Positions 51,520 through 60,517 of a stretch of 64,000 bases of DNA are shown piece after piece (position 1 is the stretch's first letter; each line of letters starts with the position of its first letter). The position numbers and the translations under genes are program-made. Source of the DNA: Arthrobacter sp. 131MFCol6.1 (GTDB lineage: Bacteria; Actinomycetota; Actinomycetes; Actinomycetales; Micrococcaceae). The stretch covers positions 131,014 through 195,013 of the forward strand of contig NZ_KB895547.1 of the NCBI RefSeq assembly GCF_000374925.1, written 5' to 3'. A model generated the notes under the pieces. It had not been told where the DNA came from and did no database searches. It saw nothing but the letters and a program-made list of their open reading frames with translations.

Positions 51520-52881
51520 TCAGGCCGCGGTGGTGTCCAGCGCGATCCCGGCGGACGCGGCGTGGGCAAACCTGGCGTCGATGTGGACCACGTCCCGGCC
51601 TGCCCGCTGCAGGAGGCTGGCGGCGATCCCGGCCCGGTACCCGGAACCGCAGTGCACCCAGAGTTTCCCGGCGGGAATGTCCCCCAGGCGCAGCAACAGC
51701 TCGTGCAGCGGCACGTTGACCGCCCCCACCACGCGGGCGGCGGCGAATTCGTCGGCCCGGCGCACGTCCAGCACGGTGTCCTCGGGCGCCCGGCCGGCGA
51801 GCACGCCGTCCCAGCCCACGCGCGGGTAGGAGGCGAGGCGGGCCTGCGGGGCGAGGGCGTGCGGCTCGGTTCCGACGGCGGCGTCGGGGGATTCGATGCC
51901 GATCCGGGAGAGGTCGCGGATGGCGCTCTCAATGTCTTCCCGCGAGCCCACCAGGGTCAGCGGTTCGCCCCACGGCAGCACCCAGCCGAGATAGGTGGTG
52001 AAACTGGAGCCGGAGCCATACTCGAAACTGACGCTGCCCTTGAGGTGGCTGTTGGCGAACGCCACGCGCCGGCGCAGGTCCACCACCCACTCGCCGGCGT
52101 CCAGGCGCCGGGTGAGTTCGGCGGCATCCAGCGATGCCGGAACGGCCAGCTCCGCAGCGACCGGGCCCCGGACATTGGCCGGACTCATGTGCGCGTAGTA
52201 GGAGGGGTGGTCCGTGAGGTTGGCGATGAGCTGGCGGACGAAGTGGTCCTCATCGGGGTCCGTCAGGGCGTGGTTCGCGGCGAGCTGCTCGCCGATGGTG
52301 GAGGACCGGGCGCCACTGGCGGGTCCGGAGGAGCAGAACGAGCCGAATCCGTGGGTCGGGAACAGCGCGGCGTCAGGGCCGGCCTCGGCGGCGAGGCGCC
52401 GGACCGAGGCGTACTGGTCGTGGGTCAGGCCAACCGTGTCCGCCTCGGCAACAAGGTCCGTGCGGCCCACCGAGCCGTACAGCAGGCTGCCGCCCGAGAA
52501 GACGGCCTGCTTCGCGCCGTCGTCCACGATGAACGAGAGGTGGGTATGCGTGTGGCCCGGCGTGGCGACCGCCCTGACCGCAAGCGAGCCCACGCGGACC
52601 GTTTGGCCGTCGGTGACGGGAGTTCGCTCGAACCCGACGGCGTCGGCGGCGTTGACGAGATAGCTTGCGCCGCGGGCGCGGGCCAGGATCAGCCCGCCGG
52701 TGATGTAGTCATTGTGCATGTGCGTTTCGGCCACGTGCGTGATGGCTACCCCGGCGTCACGGGCGGCCGCTTCGATGCGGTCCGTGTCGCGCTGCGGGTC
52801 GATCGCCAGCGCCACCGAGCCGTCGTGGACCAGGTAGCTGCGGTCCCCGAGCTGCGGGGTCTCGATGACGATGACTTCCAT
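51520..52881 (-). CDS. Metallo-beta-lactamase fold persulfide dioxygenase-like protein with two rhodanese domains
   Basis: This is a 453-residue three-module enzyme. The MBL domain (1-about 245) carries HMHND (His54, His56, Asp58) and GHTHTH (His110), as in ETHE1-type iron persulfide dioxygenases. The first rhodanese module (about 258-350) lacks a catalytic Cys. The second (about 365-450) has Cys411 in HCGSGYRA. The layout is that of CstB-like enzymes, which turn persulfides into thiosulfate. The ATG at 52881 lies 30 bases after the rhodanese gene, in one operon under the 53267-53292 palindrome. Confidence 0.9.
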   Translation of the reverse strand: MEVIVIETPQLGDRSYLVHDGSVALAIDPQRDTDRIEAAARDAGVAITHVAETHMHNDYITGGLILARARGASYLVNAADAVGFERTPVTDGQTVRVGSLAVRAVATPGHTHTHLSFIVDDGAKQAVFSGGSLLYGSVGRTDLVAEADTVGLTHDQYASVRRLAAEAGPDAALFPTHGFGSFCSSGPASGARSSTIGEQLAANHALTDPDEDHFVRQLIANLTDHPSYYAHMSPANVRGPVAAELAVPASLDAAELTRRLDAGEWVVDLRRRVAFANSHLKGSVSFEYGSGSSFTTYLGWVLPWGEPLTLVGSREDIESAIRDLSRIGIESPDAAVGTEPHALAPQARLASYPRVGWDGVLAGRAPEDTVLDVRRADEFAAARVVGAVNVPLHELLLRLGDIPAGKLWVHCGSGYRAGIAASLLQRAGRDVVHIDARFAHAASAGIALDTTAA

Positions 52882-52911
52882 GGTCCCTCCGGTGAGGTCA
52901 GCCCGGTAAGG

Positions 52912-53214
52912 TCAGCCCCGGTTGACGGGGTGTCCCTCGTCCTGCCACTTCATGATCCCGCCGGTGACGTTGACGGCGTCGTATCCCTGGTCCTCCAGGT
53001 AGGTGGCGGCCTGGGCGCTGCGGCCCCCTGCGGCGCACATGACGTAGACAGTGCCGCTGGCCGGAACCTCGGCGAGGGACTGGACAAACCGTGAGAGCGG
53101 GATGCTCCGGGCGCCGGGAACGCGGACGGCGACGTATTCGTCCTCCTCGCGGACATCGATGATTTCGGTGGCGTCGCCCAGGGCGGCCAGGTCCTTGACG
53201 GAAATGCTCTTCAT
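52912..53214 (-). CDS. Single-domain rhodanese (sulfurtransferase)
   Basis: This is a 100-residue rhodanese of PspE/GlpE size. EIIDVREEDEYVAVRVPGARSIPL is the conserved N-terminal block and Cys60 sits in the active loop VYVMCAAGGRS. The ATG at 53214 has an AAAGGAAC ribosome site. It is the first gene of the sulfur operon, which continues with the MBL/rhodanese gene. It probably moves sulfane sulfur between thiols and the dioxygenase. Control by a CstR/CsoR-type repressor is inferred from the palindrome upstream. Confidence 0.91.
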   Translation of the reverse strand: MKSISVKDLAALGDATEIIDVREEDEYVAVRVPGARSIPLSRFVQSLAEVPASGTVYVMCAAGGRSAQAATYLEDQGYDAVNVTGGIMKWQDEGHPVNRG

Positions 53215-53266
53215 GCCTGTTCCTTTCGCGGGCGCCAGACGGCCCGGCGCGCGTATTCCAGCTCAA

Positions 53267-53292
53267 TCATGATACCCCTTGGGGTATCATGA
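53267..53292. promoter_or_regulatory. CsoR/CstR-type operator palindrome
   Basis: tcatgatacccc at 53267-53278 and its exact complement at 53281-53292 are separated by two T residues, giving the core ATACCCC-TT-GGGGTAT. This G-tract palindrome is the kind bound by CsoR-family copper or persulfide sensors (CsoR, CstR). It lies 53 bases upstream of the rhodanese ATG. No csoR/cstR gene is in the window. Confidence 0.75.
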
Positions 53293-53324
53293 CCCTCCGG
53301 ACGGCCCCTCCCGCCACACCTCCA

Positions 53325-53352
53325 AATATAGCCCGTCGGCCTGGCCTGCCAA
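53325..53352 (-). promoter_or_regulatory. Candidate promoter of the sulfur operon
   Basis: On the minus strand TTGGCA (53347-53352) and TATATT (53325-53330) are 16 bases apart. The predicted start lies upstream of the palindrome, so a bound repressor would block elongation or the initial transcript. This is a sequence match only. Confidence 0.4.
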
Positions 53353-53353
53353 T

Positions 53354-54727
53354 CTAGTCTGGGCGGCCCTGCTGGTAGACGTCCGGGATGCCGTCGTGGT
53401 CCGAGTCGACCTGTTCGGCCTCCTCCGCCCGCCGGTACTGCTGGTTGCGTGTCCGGAGCACCGTGGTGGCGAGGAGCGCGGCGAGCAGGGAGGCCGCGAG
53501 GATCCCCACCTTCGCGTGGTCTTCATGCGCAGTGCCCTGGCCGAAGCTCAACTCGGCCAGCAGCAGCGAGACCGTGAAACCGATGCCGGCCAGGATCGAG
53601 AGGCCGAAGACGTCGATCCACTTGAAGGACCCGTCCAGGCGCGCCCGCGTGACTTTGGTAATGAGCCAGGTGGTGCCGAGGATCCCGGCCGGCTTCCCGG
53701 CAACCAAGGCCACGATGATGCCCACGGCCACGGGGTCCGTCAGGGCGGCGCCGAGGCCCTGCAAGCCGCCTATGACCACCCCGGCGGAAAAGAACGCGAA
53801 CACCGGGACGGCGATCCCGGCCGAGATCGGGCGGAACCGGTGTTCGAAAATCTCCGCCAGGCCCGGGCCGGCTTCCGGCCCGCCGCTGGCCTCCGACCGT
53901 TTGACGGGAATGGCAAATCCGAGCAGGACCCCGGCTACGGTGGCGTGGATGCCTGATGCGTGCACGAGTGCCCACGTTGCGAAGCCGAGCGGCAGCAGGA
54001 TCACCCAGGCTGCCGCTGCGTGCGTGCCGAAGAACCGCCGGTATTTGTGCGCCAGGAACGTGTAGAGGCCCAGCGGGAGCAGGGCCAGCAGGAACGGCTC
54101 GGGGTGGAGTTCGCTGGTGTAGAAGATCGCGATGATGGCGATGGCCAGGAGGTCGTCCACGACGGCGAGGGTCAGCAGGAAGATCCGCAGCGCACTGGGA
54201 AGGTGGGAACCGATCAGCGCCAGCACCGCGACGGCGAAGGCGATGTCAGTGGCGGTGGGAATGGCCCAGCCGTGCAGTGTCTCGGGACCGGAGAGGTTGA
54301 CGGCCGCGTAGATGAGTGCCGGAACGGCCACACCGCCCACGGCGGCGGCCACCGGAACCACCGATTTGCTCGGCTGGCGCAGGTCGCCGGCGACAAACTC
54401 GCGCTTGAGTTCGAGCCCCACCAGGAAGAAGAAAATGGCCAGCAGGCCGTCGGCGGCCCAGGCGCCCAGGCTCAGGTCCAGATGCCAGGGGGCGTAGCCG
54501 ACGGTGAAGTCGCGCAGCGCGAAGTAACTTTCCGAGGCCGGGGAGTTGGCCCAGATGAGGGCCACCATCGCCGCGGCGACCAGCAGCGCGCCGCCCACGG
54601 TTTCCTTGCGGAGGATCTCGCCGATCCGCAGGGCCTCGGCGTAGCTGCCCCGGCCGAAGATGGTGAGGCGGGGCGGCGAAGGCGGATGCGGTGAAGGGGG
54701 TGTGGGCGAAGGGGGCAGGGCGCTCAT
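53354..54727 (-). CDS. nhaA: Na+/H+ antiporter NhaA
   Basis: This is an inner-membrane sodium/proton antiporter for pH and sodium homeostasis. The 457-residue protein has 12 hydrophobic segments. The paired essential aspartates are Asp191-Asp192 (VVDDLLAI) and the unwound-helix TD pair is at 160-161 (TATDIAF). The N-terminus (1-20) is nearly pure Pro/Ser. The C-terminal tail ends with [11 protein letters not shown] (441-451), a type-3-thrombospondin-like calcium-binding loop not normally present in NhaA. It is transcribed toward the sulfur operon with 139 bases between. Confidence 0.94.
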   Translation of the reverse strand: MSALPPSPTPPSPHPPSPPRLTIFGRGSYAEALRIGEILRKETVGGALLVAAAMVALIWANSPASESYFALRDFTVGYAPWHLDLSLGAWAADGLLAIFFFLVGLELKREFVAGDLRQPSKSVVPVAAAVGGVAVPALIYAAVNLSGPETLHGWAIPTATDIAFAVAVLALIGSHLPSALRIFLLTLAVVDDLLAIAIIAIFYTSELHPEPFLLALLPLGLYTFLAHKYRRFFGTHAAAAWVILLPLGFATWALVHASGIHATVAGVLLGFAIPVKRSEASGGPEAGPGLAEIFEHRFRPISAGIAVPVFAFFSAGVVIGGLQGLGAALTDPVAVGIIVALVAGKPAGILGTTWLITKVTRARLDGSFKWIDVFGLSILAGIGFTVSLLLAELSFGQGTAHEDHAKVGILAASLLAALLATTVLRTRNQQYRRAEEAEQVDSDHDGIPDVYQQGRPD

Positions 54728-54866
54728 GGGATCCTCAAAATGGGGTCGACGGAACTATGCCGACCAGACTTCCCGGCGCACCTGCGCTCCAGTCTATTCG
54801 CTTTCGAGGGCCAGCGGATGCCGTCAGGGACGCCGGCAGGCGGGCCGGCCTGGCGACACCCGGATT

Positions 54867-55763
54867 TCAGACCAGCAGCTGCTGCACGAGTTCACGGCAT
54901 TTCCGGTACGCGGGCGCCTTCGGATCGATGAGCGCAAAGTGGTCGCCCGGGACCTTGAGCAACTGGACGGGCGCGCCGGCAGCCTTGGCTGCGCCGGCGT
55001 AGGTCTCGGACTGGCTCACGGGGACGGTATCGTCCTCCGTACCGTGAACGGCATATACGGGCACGCCCAGCGGCACCGCGCTCATGGGGTCCGCAAATTT
55101 ATGCCGTTTGGGATATTTCTCCGACGAGCCGCCCAGGAAGTTGCTGACGGCGCCGTTGCTGAGGTTGAGCCGCTCGGCGGCCGCGAGGTTGAGCACCCCC
55201 GACTGACTGACGACGCCGGTGAGCTGCACCGCGCCGTCGTCGTCGCCGCGCCGCAACAGCTGGCGGTCCGCGTCCGGGGCTCCGAGCCCGGCGAGCCGGC
55301 TGCGTCCCGCCGCCCAGACGGCGAGGTGACCGCCGGCCGAGTGGCCCAGGGCCACCACGCGGTCCAGTCCCAGCCCGTGCTCGTCGGCGAGTTCACCGAG
55401 CTTGTCGATTCCGGCCAGGACGTCGGCGAACGTGTTGGGCCAGCCTCCGCCGTTGCCGGCCCGCCGGTACTCCAGGTTCCAGGCTGCCATGCCGTGCGCG
55501 GCGAGGTCCTTGGCGAGGGGCTCCCCCAGTTCTGCGCCGTACTGCGAACGCCAGTACCCGCCATGGATCACCACCACCACACCCTTGGGGGCGGCAACCT
55601 CTGGGAGGAAGAGCTCCCCCCACTGGCTGGGGTCCTCGCCATATTGGTACTTGTGCCTCTTCACAGCGTCCTCCTTGGGGCCCGGTGAACAGGCGGCGGA
55701 GACTGCCCCCAGAGTCACCGCCGCTGCGGCCGCGATCATAGTCCGCCGCCGCATTTCAGCCAT
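54867..55763 (-). CDS. Exported alpha/beta hydrolase (BD-FAE/esterase-like)
   Basis: This is a 298-residue hydrolase with an arginine-containing N-terminus (MRRRT), a hydrophobic stretch and SAACSPG. That is compatible with a lipoprotein or Tat-type signal, though the lipobox is imperfect. VVVIHGGYW forms the oxyanion hole, GHSAGG holds the nucleophile, HGTEDDTVP gives the acid, and GDHF the His. The pattern is that of the acetyl-esterase/BD-FAE group, acting on short esters outside the membrane. It stands alone on the minus strand; substrate unknown. Confidence 0.86.
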   Translation of the reverse strand: MAEMRRRTMIAAAAAVTLGAVSAACSPGPKEDAVKRHKYQYGEDPSQWGELFLPEVAAPKGVVVVIHGGYWRSQYGAELGEPLAKDLAAHGMAAWNLEYRRAGNGGGWPNTFADVLAGIDKLGELADEHGLGLDRVVALGHSAGGHLAVWAAGRSRLAGLGAPDADRQLLRRGDDDGAVQLTGVVSQSGVLNLAAAERLNLSNGAVSNFLGGSSEKYPKRHKFADPMSAVPLGVPVYAVHGTEDDTVPVSQSETYAGAAKAAGAPVQLLKVPGDHFALIDPKAPAYRKCRELVQQLLV

Positions 55764-55872
55764 GTGCTGAGCCTACCTTGGGCACCAAGCGGCCCCGCGC
55801 AGGCCCAGCATGTTGCCTGCCGCCTCTGCAGCGCCCTTGCACACCGCCTCATGGCGGCGCCCCGTGCCGGCT

Positions 55873-55956
55873 GCCTGCGGGCCGGTGCCGCTGGTGCGGA
55901 AATGCCGGCGGGCATGCCCGGCGGTGACCGCCTGCGGTCCGGTGTCGGTGGTGCGC
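55873..55956. repeat. Imperfect 27-bp direct repeat upstream of the alarmone synthetase
   Basis: A 27-bp block (gcctgcgggccggtgccgct then ggtgcgg) at 55873-55899 recurs at 55930-55956 with four differences, 57 bases apart. It ends 14 bases before the alarmone synthetase ATG. It could affect leader structure; no coding role is seen. Confidence 0.75.
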
Positions 55957-55970
55957 CGTAAGCTGGAGCC

Positions 55971-57077
55971 ATGGCGAGCAACTGGGACCGTTTGGACGTG
56001 AGCCTGCGCGATTCCGTGCAGGAGAACGTGGAGTTGTACGAGCGGGTCCGGCCTGCCCTGAAGCTGGTCACCCGGGAGGTGCTGCTCACGCTGCGGACCA
56101 TGCTCAAGGACACCGAGGTCACGCCGTTGTTCGTCACCGGACGCACCAAGACCGTTGAATCCTTCCGCGAGAAGATTTCCCGCACGGAGGAACCGCTGGA
56201 GCCGGGCGGGCCACCTCTGCTGAAGTTCCCGGACCCGTTCCGGACCCTGAATGACATGGTGGGCATCCGCGTGATCACCAAGCTGCCGGCGGAAAACGCG
56301 GTGGTGGCCAATCTGGTCAAGCGCCAGCGCCAGCTCTTTGACTGCCGGGGGGACCGCGAAAAAGACATCGGCTCGATCGAGTCCGGCACGTACGGCTACT
56401 CCAGCCGGCACCTGATCCTGCGGACCATCCAGAACGAGGCCGTCAAGGACTACCAGCTGGCCTTCAACCCGGACGTCGCGCCGAACGGCAGCTACTTCTT
56501 CGAGTGCCAGATCCGCACCGTCTTCGCCCACGCCTGGAGCGAGATCGAGCACGACATCCGCTTCAAGGCCGAAGACCCGCGGGCCTGGACCCCGCACTTC
56601 GACCGCCAGTTCACCGCCACGGCCGCCATGCTGGAGACCGTGGAGAGCGCGTTCTCGGACCTGCACGAACGCTACGAGGAGGTCCGCGGCTACTGGGATA
56701 TGGACGGCGAAGGTGCCGCGCCGCTGACCCCCAACCGGATCCGCGACGTCTGGCGGACCCTGCTGCCGCACGTGGACCGGAAGGTCGACGACGACTGGGG
56801 CTGGGCCGCGGAGCTCATGGCCGCACACGGCCTCAACCAGACCATGCAGCTCGCCGGGCTGCTTAGCGCCAACAGGATCACCGAGGTCCGCAAGGCCCTG
56901 GACCACCGCTACTCACCGGGCCCGGACCGGCTGCTCGATGACCTGCTGCTGTGGCAGTACGGCACCGAACACATCGAGCTCACCGCCGAGCCGGCCGACG
57001 CCGTCCCGCACCCCCGGCGCGACAGCCTCCTGCGGCGGCTCAAGCAGATCGAACGGTACCGGCTCACCCAGGGCTAG
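55971..57077 (+). CDS. RelA/SpoT-domain (p)ppGpp synthetase, small alarmone synthetase-like
   Basis: This is a 368-residue protein with a RelA_SpoT synthetase domain at about 55-205 and no HD hydrolase, TGS or ACT domain. Conserved elements are TGRTKTVESFREKI, DMVGIRVI, TYGYSSRHLIL (G-loop/GYxSxH region) and FECQIRTVFAHAWSEIEHDIRFK. A helical C-terminal region of about 160 residues is longer than in RelP/RelQ. The enzyme should make (p)ppGpp or related alarmones from GTP/GDP and ATP. Toxic alarmone synthetases share this domain, but no antitoxin gene is adjacent, so housekeeping stress signalling is favoured. Confidence 0.87.
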   Translation: MASNWDRLDVSLRDSVQENVELYERVRPALKLVTREVLLTLRTMLKDTEVTPLFVTGRTKTVESFREKISRTEEPLEPGGPPLLKFPDPFRTLNDMVGIRVITKLPAENAVVANLVKRQRQLFDCRGDREKDIGSIESGTYGYSSRHLILRTIQNEAVKDYQLAFNPDVAPNGSYFFECQIRTVFAHAWSEIEHDIRFKAEDPRAWTPHFDRQFTATAAMLETVESAFSDLHERYEEVRGYWDMDGEGAAPLTPNRIRDVWRTLLPHVDRKVDDDWGWAAELMAAHGLNQTMQLAGLLSANRITEVRKALDHRYSPGPDRLLDDLLLWQYGTEHIELTAEPADAVPHPRRDSLLRRLKQIERYRLTQG

Positions 57078-57252
57078 CGCGCCTGCCTGCAACTGCGGCT
57101 GCCCTCTGCCTCCACCGATTCTCCCCACCTTTGAACCAGGGACGCCGGGATTCACCGGCGGTTCGGCCCGACACGCCGGGCGCCGCCCCAAAAGTGGTGG
57201 ATTTCAGCGCCAGCGGGGCGGAACTTCGATGGGCGCGGACGGCGGGGGCGGC

Positions 57253-57537
57253 CTACGCGTGGGCGTAGGTGAGGCAATCGGCGTTGTCGACCCCCGGGCC
57301 CACGTGAACTTCGGACGCCTTGCACATCAGATGGTCGTTGTGGGTGCACTCGGTACGCTGGCAGGCGCCGACGTCGGCCAGCACCTTGGGGAGCCCGCCG
57401 TGCACCCCGATGTCGATGAAGGTCGCGCAGGAGGCGTGATCTGCGGCGCCGCCGACGGTAATGGCGGCCGCGTTGCAGTGCGAGTGGTCATTGAAGGAGC
57501 AATTGCTCACGCTGCAGTCGGCTACGTGCGTCGTCAT
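57253..57537 (-). CDS. DUF1540 protein with two Cys-rich modules
   Basis: This is a 94-residue protein with two DUF1540-type modules. The first is CSVSNCSFNDHSHCNAAAITVG followed by a Cys in HASCATF. The second is CQRTECTHNDHLMCKASEVHVG with a Cys in NADCLTY. The four-Cys pattern of each (CxxxxCxxxxxxxC…C) suggests two small metal- or disulfide-stabilised knuckles. The ATG at 57537 has GGAGGAA. The family is common in actinobacteria and Firmicutes, with unknown function. Confidence 0.88.
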   Translation of the reverse strand: MTTHVADCSVSNCSFNDHSHCNAAAITVGGAADHASCATFIDIGVHGGLPKVLADVGACQRTECTHNDHLMCKASEVHVGPGVDNADCLTYAHA

Positions 57538-57681
57538 TGGATTTCCTCCAAGCTCCGGCCACCCCGGACGGGCGGCGCCGTAAATCCACCGTAGGCCGCA
57601 CCCAGGCAAACAAAAAGACCCAAACGCATGACCTAATACCGGCCCGGACGGGTGCCTGCCAGTTGTCCGTGGGAGTTACAG

Positions 57682-59202
57682 CTAGTGCCCGGCGCCGAGC
57701 CTGCCGGCCAGGCGTTCGCGCATCAGGGCGCTGGCCTGGTTCAGGCCCACGACGTCGACGCTCTTGCCGTGCTGCCGGTACTTCTCCGTGATGGCATCCA
57801 AAGCGGCGATCGTGGAGGCGTCCCACAGGTGGGAATCGCGCATGTCGATGACTACGCGTTCCGGGTCCAGTGCGTACTCGAACTGGGTATAGAGGTCATT
57901 CGAGGAGGCGAAGAACAGCTCGCCGTCCACGCGATACGTGGCCCGGCCGCCGTCGTCCTCCGTCACGGAGCGCTCGACCGTGACGAAATGGGCCACCCGC
58001 CTGGCGAACAGGACCATCGCGACAAGTACGCCGACGCCGACGCCGACTGCCAGGTTGTGCGTGGCAACGGTGACCACCACCGTCGCCGCCATGACCGTGG
58101 TTTCGCTCTTGGGCAGGGCCTTGAGGGTGGCCGGGCGGATGCTGTGCCAGTCAAAGGTGGCGACCGAGACGAAAATCATGACGGCCACCAGCGCGGCCAT
58201 CGGAATGAGGGACACAATGTCTCCGAGGGCCACCACGAGGATGAGCAGGAAAACGCCGGCCAGGAACGTGGAGATCCTGGTGCGGGCGCCGGAGGCCTTG
58301 ACGTTGATCATGGTCTGGCCGATCATGGCGCAGCCGCCCATGCCGCCGAAGCATCCGGTGACGATGTTCGCGACACCCTGCCCCCAGGCCTCGCGGGTCT
58401 TGGCTGAACGCGTGTCCGTGATGTCATCCACGAGCTTCGCGGTCATGAGGGATTCGAGCAGGCCCACGAAGGCCATGGCCAGTGCGAACGGGAAGATGAC
58501 CTGCAGCGTTTCGAACGTGTTCGGCACGTTGGGAAGGGACAGTGAGGGCAGCGAGTCCGGCAGTGCGCCCTTGTCCCCCACTGTGGGAACGACGACGGCG
58601 GCCGTCACCGTGATGAGCGTCAGGGCCACAATGGCCACGAGGGGTGCGGGGACGGCTTTGGTGAGCCTGGGCAGGCCGAAGACGATCAGCAGGCCCAGCG
58701 CGGTGAGCGGGTAGACCAGCCAGGGCACGCCCATTAACTCGGGCACCTGCGACATGAAGATCAGGATGGCCAGGGCGTTGACGAAGCCCACCATCACCGA
58801 GAGCGGGATAAAGCGCATCAGTTTGGCCACGCCGGTGAGGCCCAGGACGATCTGGAAAATACCGGCCAGAATCACCGCCGCCACAAGGTAATCCAGGCCG
58901 TGGGACTTCACCAGCGGCGCAGTCACCAGGGCGACGGCGCCGGTGGCCGCCGAGATCATCGCCGGGCGTCCGCCGACGAAGGCGATGGTCACCGCCATCG
59001 TGAAGGACGCGAAGAGCCCGATCCGCGGATCGACGCCGGCGATGATCGAGAAGGCGATCGCCTCGGGAATCAGGGCCAGGGCCACGACCAGTCCGCCCAG
59101 GACCTCGGTCTTGAGCCGGCGCGGGGACATCCAGGCGCCCCGGACTGATTGCAATTGCTCGGGCGTGAAGGCGGGAGCGTCCCCGGCGGTTTTGACGGCC
59201 AT
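57682..59202 (-). CDS. SulP-family anion transporter with STAS domain
   Basis: This is an inner-membrane SLC26/SulP transporter of 506 residues. About 12-14 hydrophobic segments begin with LVVALALIPEAIAFSIIAGVDP, and GCFGGMGGCAMIGQTMINVKASGARTRIS is the family core. A cytosolic STAS domain occupies about 415-500 (VVIDMRDSHLWDASTIAALDAI). Sulfate, bicarbonate or other anions are possible; the sequence does not settle it. The start is the ATG at 59202. It is divergent from the BASS transporter with 229 bases between, enough for two promoters. Confidence 0.93.
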   Translation of the reverse strand: MAVKTAGDAPAFTPEQLQSVRGAWMSPRRLKTEVLGGLVVALALIPEAIAFSIIAGVDPRIGLFASFTMAVTIAFVGGRPAMISAATGAVALVTAPLVKSHGLDYLVAAVILAGIFQIVLGLTGVAKLMRFIPLSVMVGFVNALAILIFMSQVPELMGVPWLVYPLTALGLLIVFGLPRLTKAVPAPLVAIVALTLITVTAAVVVPTVGDKGALPDSLPSLSLPNVPNTFETLQVIFPFALAMAFVGLLESLMTAKLVDDITDTRSAKTREAWGQGVANIVTGCFGGMGGCAMIGQTMINVKASGARTRISTFLAGVFLLILVVALGDIVSLIPMAALVAVMIFVSVATFDWHSIRPATLKALPKSETTVMAATVVVTVATHNLAVGVGVGVLVAMVLFARRVAHFVTVERSVTEDDGGRATYRVDGELFFASSNDLYTQFEYALDPERVVIDMRDSHLWDASTIAALDAITEKYRQHGKSVDVVGLNQASALMRERLAGRLGAGH

Positions 59203-59431
59203 TGCTGGCTCCGTTCGTGGTCAAGAAGGCACAACGACGCCTTCAGAGTTCAAAGAATGTGGGGCGCTGCGTCGCACCGGAGAGGGCAGGGAGCTTGCCG
59301 TGCGGAGCTCACGCGCTCCTCAAAGCCTACCCAAGCCGCTCCGCCGCCGGCCGCCACTAAAATCTGACATATTTGTCCGACAGGTGGTCACGAAGTGGCC
59401 ACCCCGTGGACGCCGGTGGCACCATTCTTGG

Positions 59432-60511
59432 ATGCTTGAGGCAACTAAAACTCCGAATACCGCCCGGGACTCGGGCGCTGCCGCCGACGTCCCGGCCAAT
59501 CCCGCCCTCGCCGCCGAGGCAAAGATTGCCCGCATCGCGGTGACGGTCTTCCCGATCCTCGTGGTGGTGGCCGGGCTCGCCGGCTTCCTTCTCCCCGGGG
59601 CGTTCAAACCCCTCGCCCCCAGCGTGCCTTTCCTGCTGGGCATCATCATGTTCTGCATGGGCCTGACGCTGACGCCGCCCGATTTCGCCTCGGTGGCCAA
59701 GCGCCCCTGGGCTGTGGCCCTGGGAATCGTGGCGCACTACGTCATCATGCCGGGGGCCGGCTGGCTGATCGCCGTCGGCCTCCACCTTGAGCCGGAACTT
59801 GCGGTGGGCCTGATCCTGGTGGGCTGCGCGCCGTCGGGCACCGCCTCCAACGTGATGGCGTTCCTCGCCAAGGGCGACGTCGCCCTGTCCGTGGCCGTCG
59901 CCTCGGTGTCCACCCTGATCGCCCCGATCGTGACGCCGCTGCTGGTGCTGTTCCTGGCCGGCTCGTACCTGAGCATCGACGCCGGCGGCATGGTCCAGGA
60001 CATCGTCAAGACCGTTCTCCTGCCCGTCATTGCCGGCCTGCTGGCCCGCCTCTTCCTCAAGAAGCTCGTGGCCAGGGTCCTGCCGGCGCTGCCGTGGGCC
60101 TCCGCCGTCGTGATTTCCCTGATCGTCGCGATTGTGGTGGCCGGCAGCGCCAGCAAGATTGTCGCCGCGGGTGGCATCGTGTTCCTGGCCGTGGTGCTCC
60201 ACAACGGCTTCGGACTGGGCCTGGGCTACCTGGCCGGCAAGCTGGGGCGCCTGGATGACAAGGCGCGCAGGGCCCTCGCCTTCGAGGTCGGGATGCAGAA
60301 TTCCGGCCTGGCCGCCACCCTCGCGACGGCTCACTTCGGCGCGCTGGCGGCCCTGCCGTCGGCCGTCTTCTCCCTGTGGCACAACGTCTCCGGCGCGATC
60401 GTGGCGGCGTGGCTGGCCCGGCGTCCGATCCGGGAGGCACCGCAGACCGCGGCACCGCAGGACACGGCACCGGAGGACACGGCACCGGAGGCCGCCGCGC
60501 TGAAAGCCTAA
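59432..60511 (+). CDS. Bile acid:sodium symporter (BASS) family transporter
   Basis: This is an inner-membrane protein of 359 residues with ten hydrophobic helices. The BASS hallmark GLILVGCAPSGTASNVMAFLAKGD and the late AFEVGMQNSGLAATLA are present, the two crossing-helix sodium sites. Bacterial members take up keto acids, bile-acid-like or pantoate-type anions with sodium; pantoate would be interesting given panC, but nothing here proves it. The C-terminal tail has 15-bp repeats encoding (P)EDTA units. It is convergent with the short LacI gene, with only six bases between stops. Confidence 0.92.
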   Translation: MLEATKTPNTARDSGAAADVPANPALAAEAKIARIAVTVFPILVVVAGLAGFLLPGAFKPLAPSVPFLLGIIMFCMGLTLTPPDFASVAKRPWAVALGIVAHYVIMPGAGWLIAVGLHLEPELAVGLILVGCAPSGTASNVMAFLAKGDVALSVAVASVSTLIAPIVTPLLVLFLAGSYLSIDAGGMVQDIVKTVLLPVIAGLLARLFLKKLVARVLPALPWASAVVISLIVAIVVAGSASKIVAAGGIVFLAVVLHNGFGLGLGYLAGKLGRLDDKARRALAFEVGMQNSGLAATLATAHFGALAALPSAVFSLWHNVSGAIVAAWLARRPIREAPQTAAPQDTAPEDTAPEAAALKA

Positions 60512-60517
60512 GGGGTC

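Noticed and set aside
50566..53094. Very long plus-strand open frame (842 codons) opposite the sugar kinase, MBL and rhodanese genes
   Set aside because: It crosses three genes with clear catalytic motifs on the other strand, and its translation is low-complexity Gly/Arg/Val-rich sequence.
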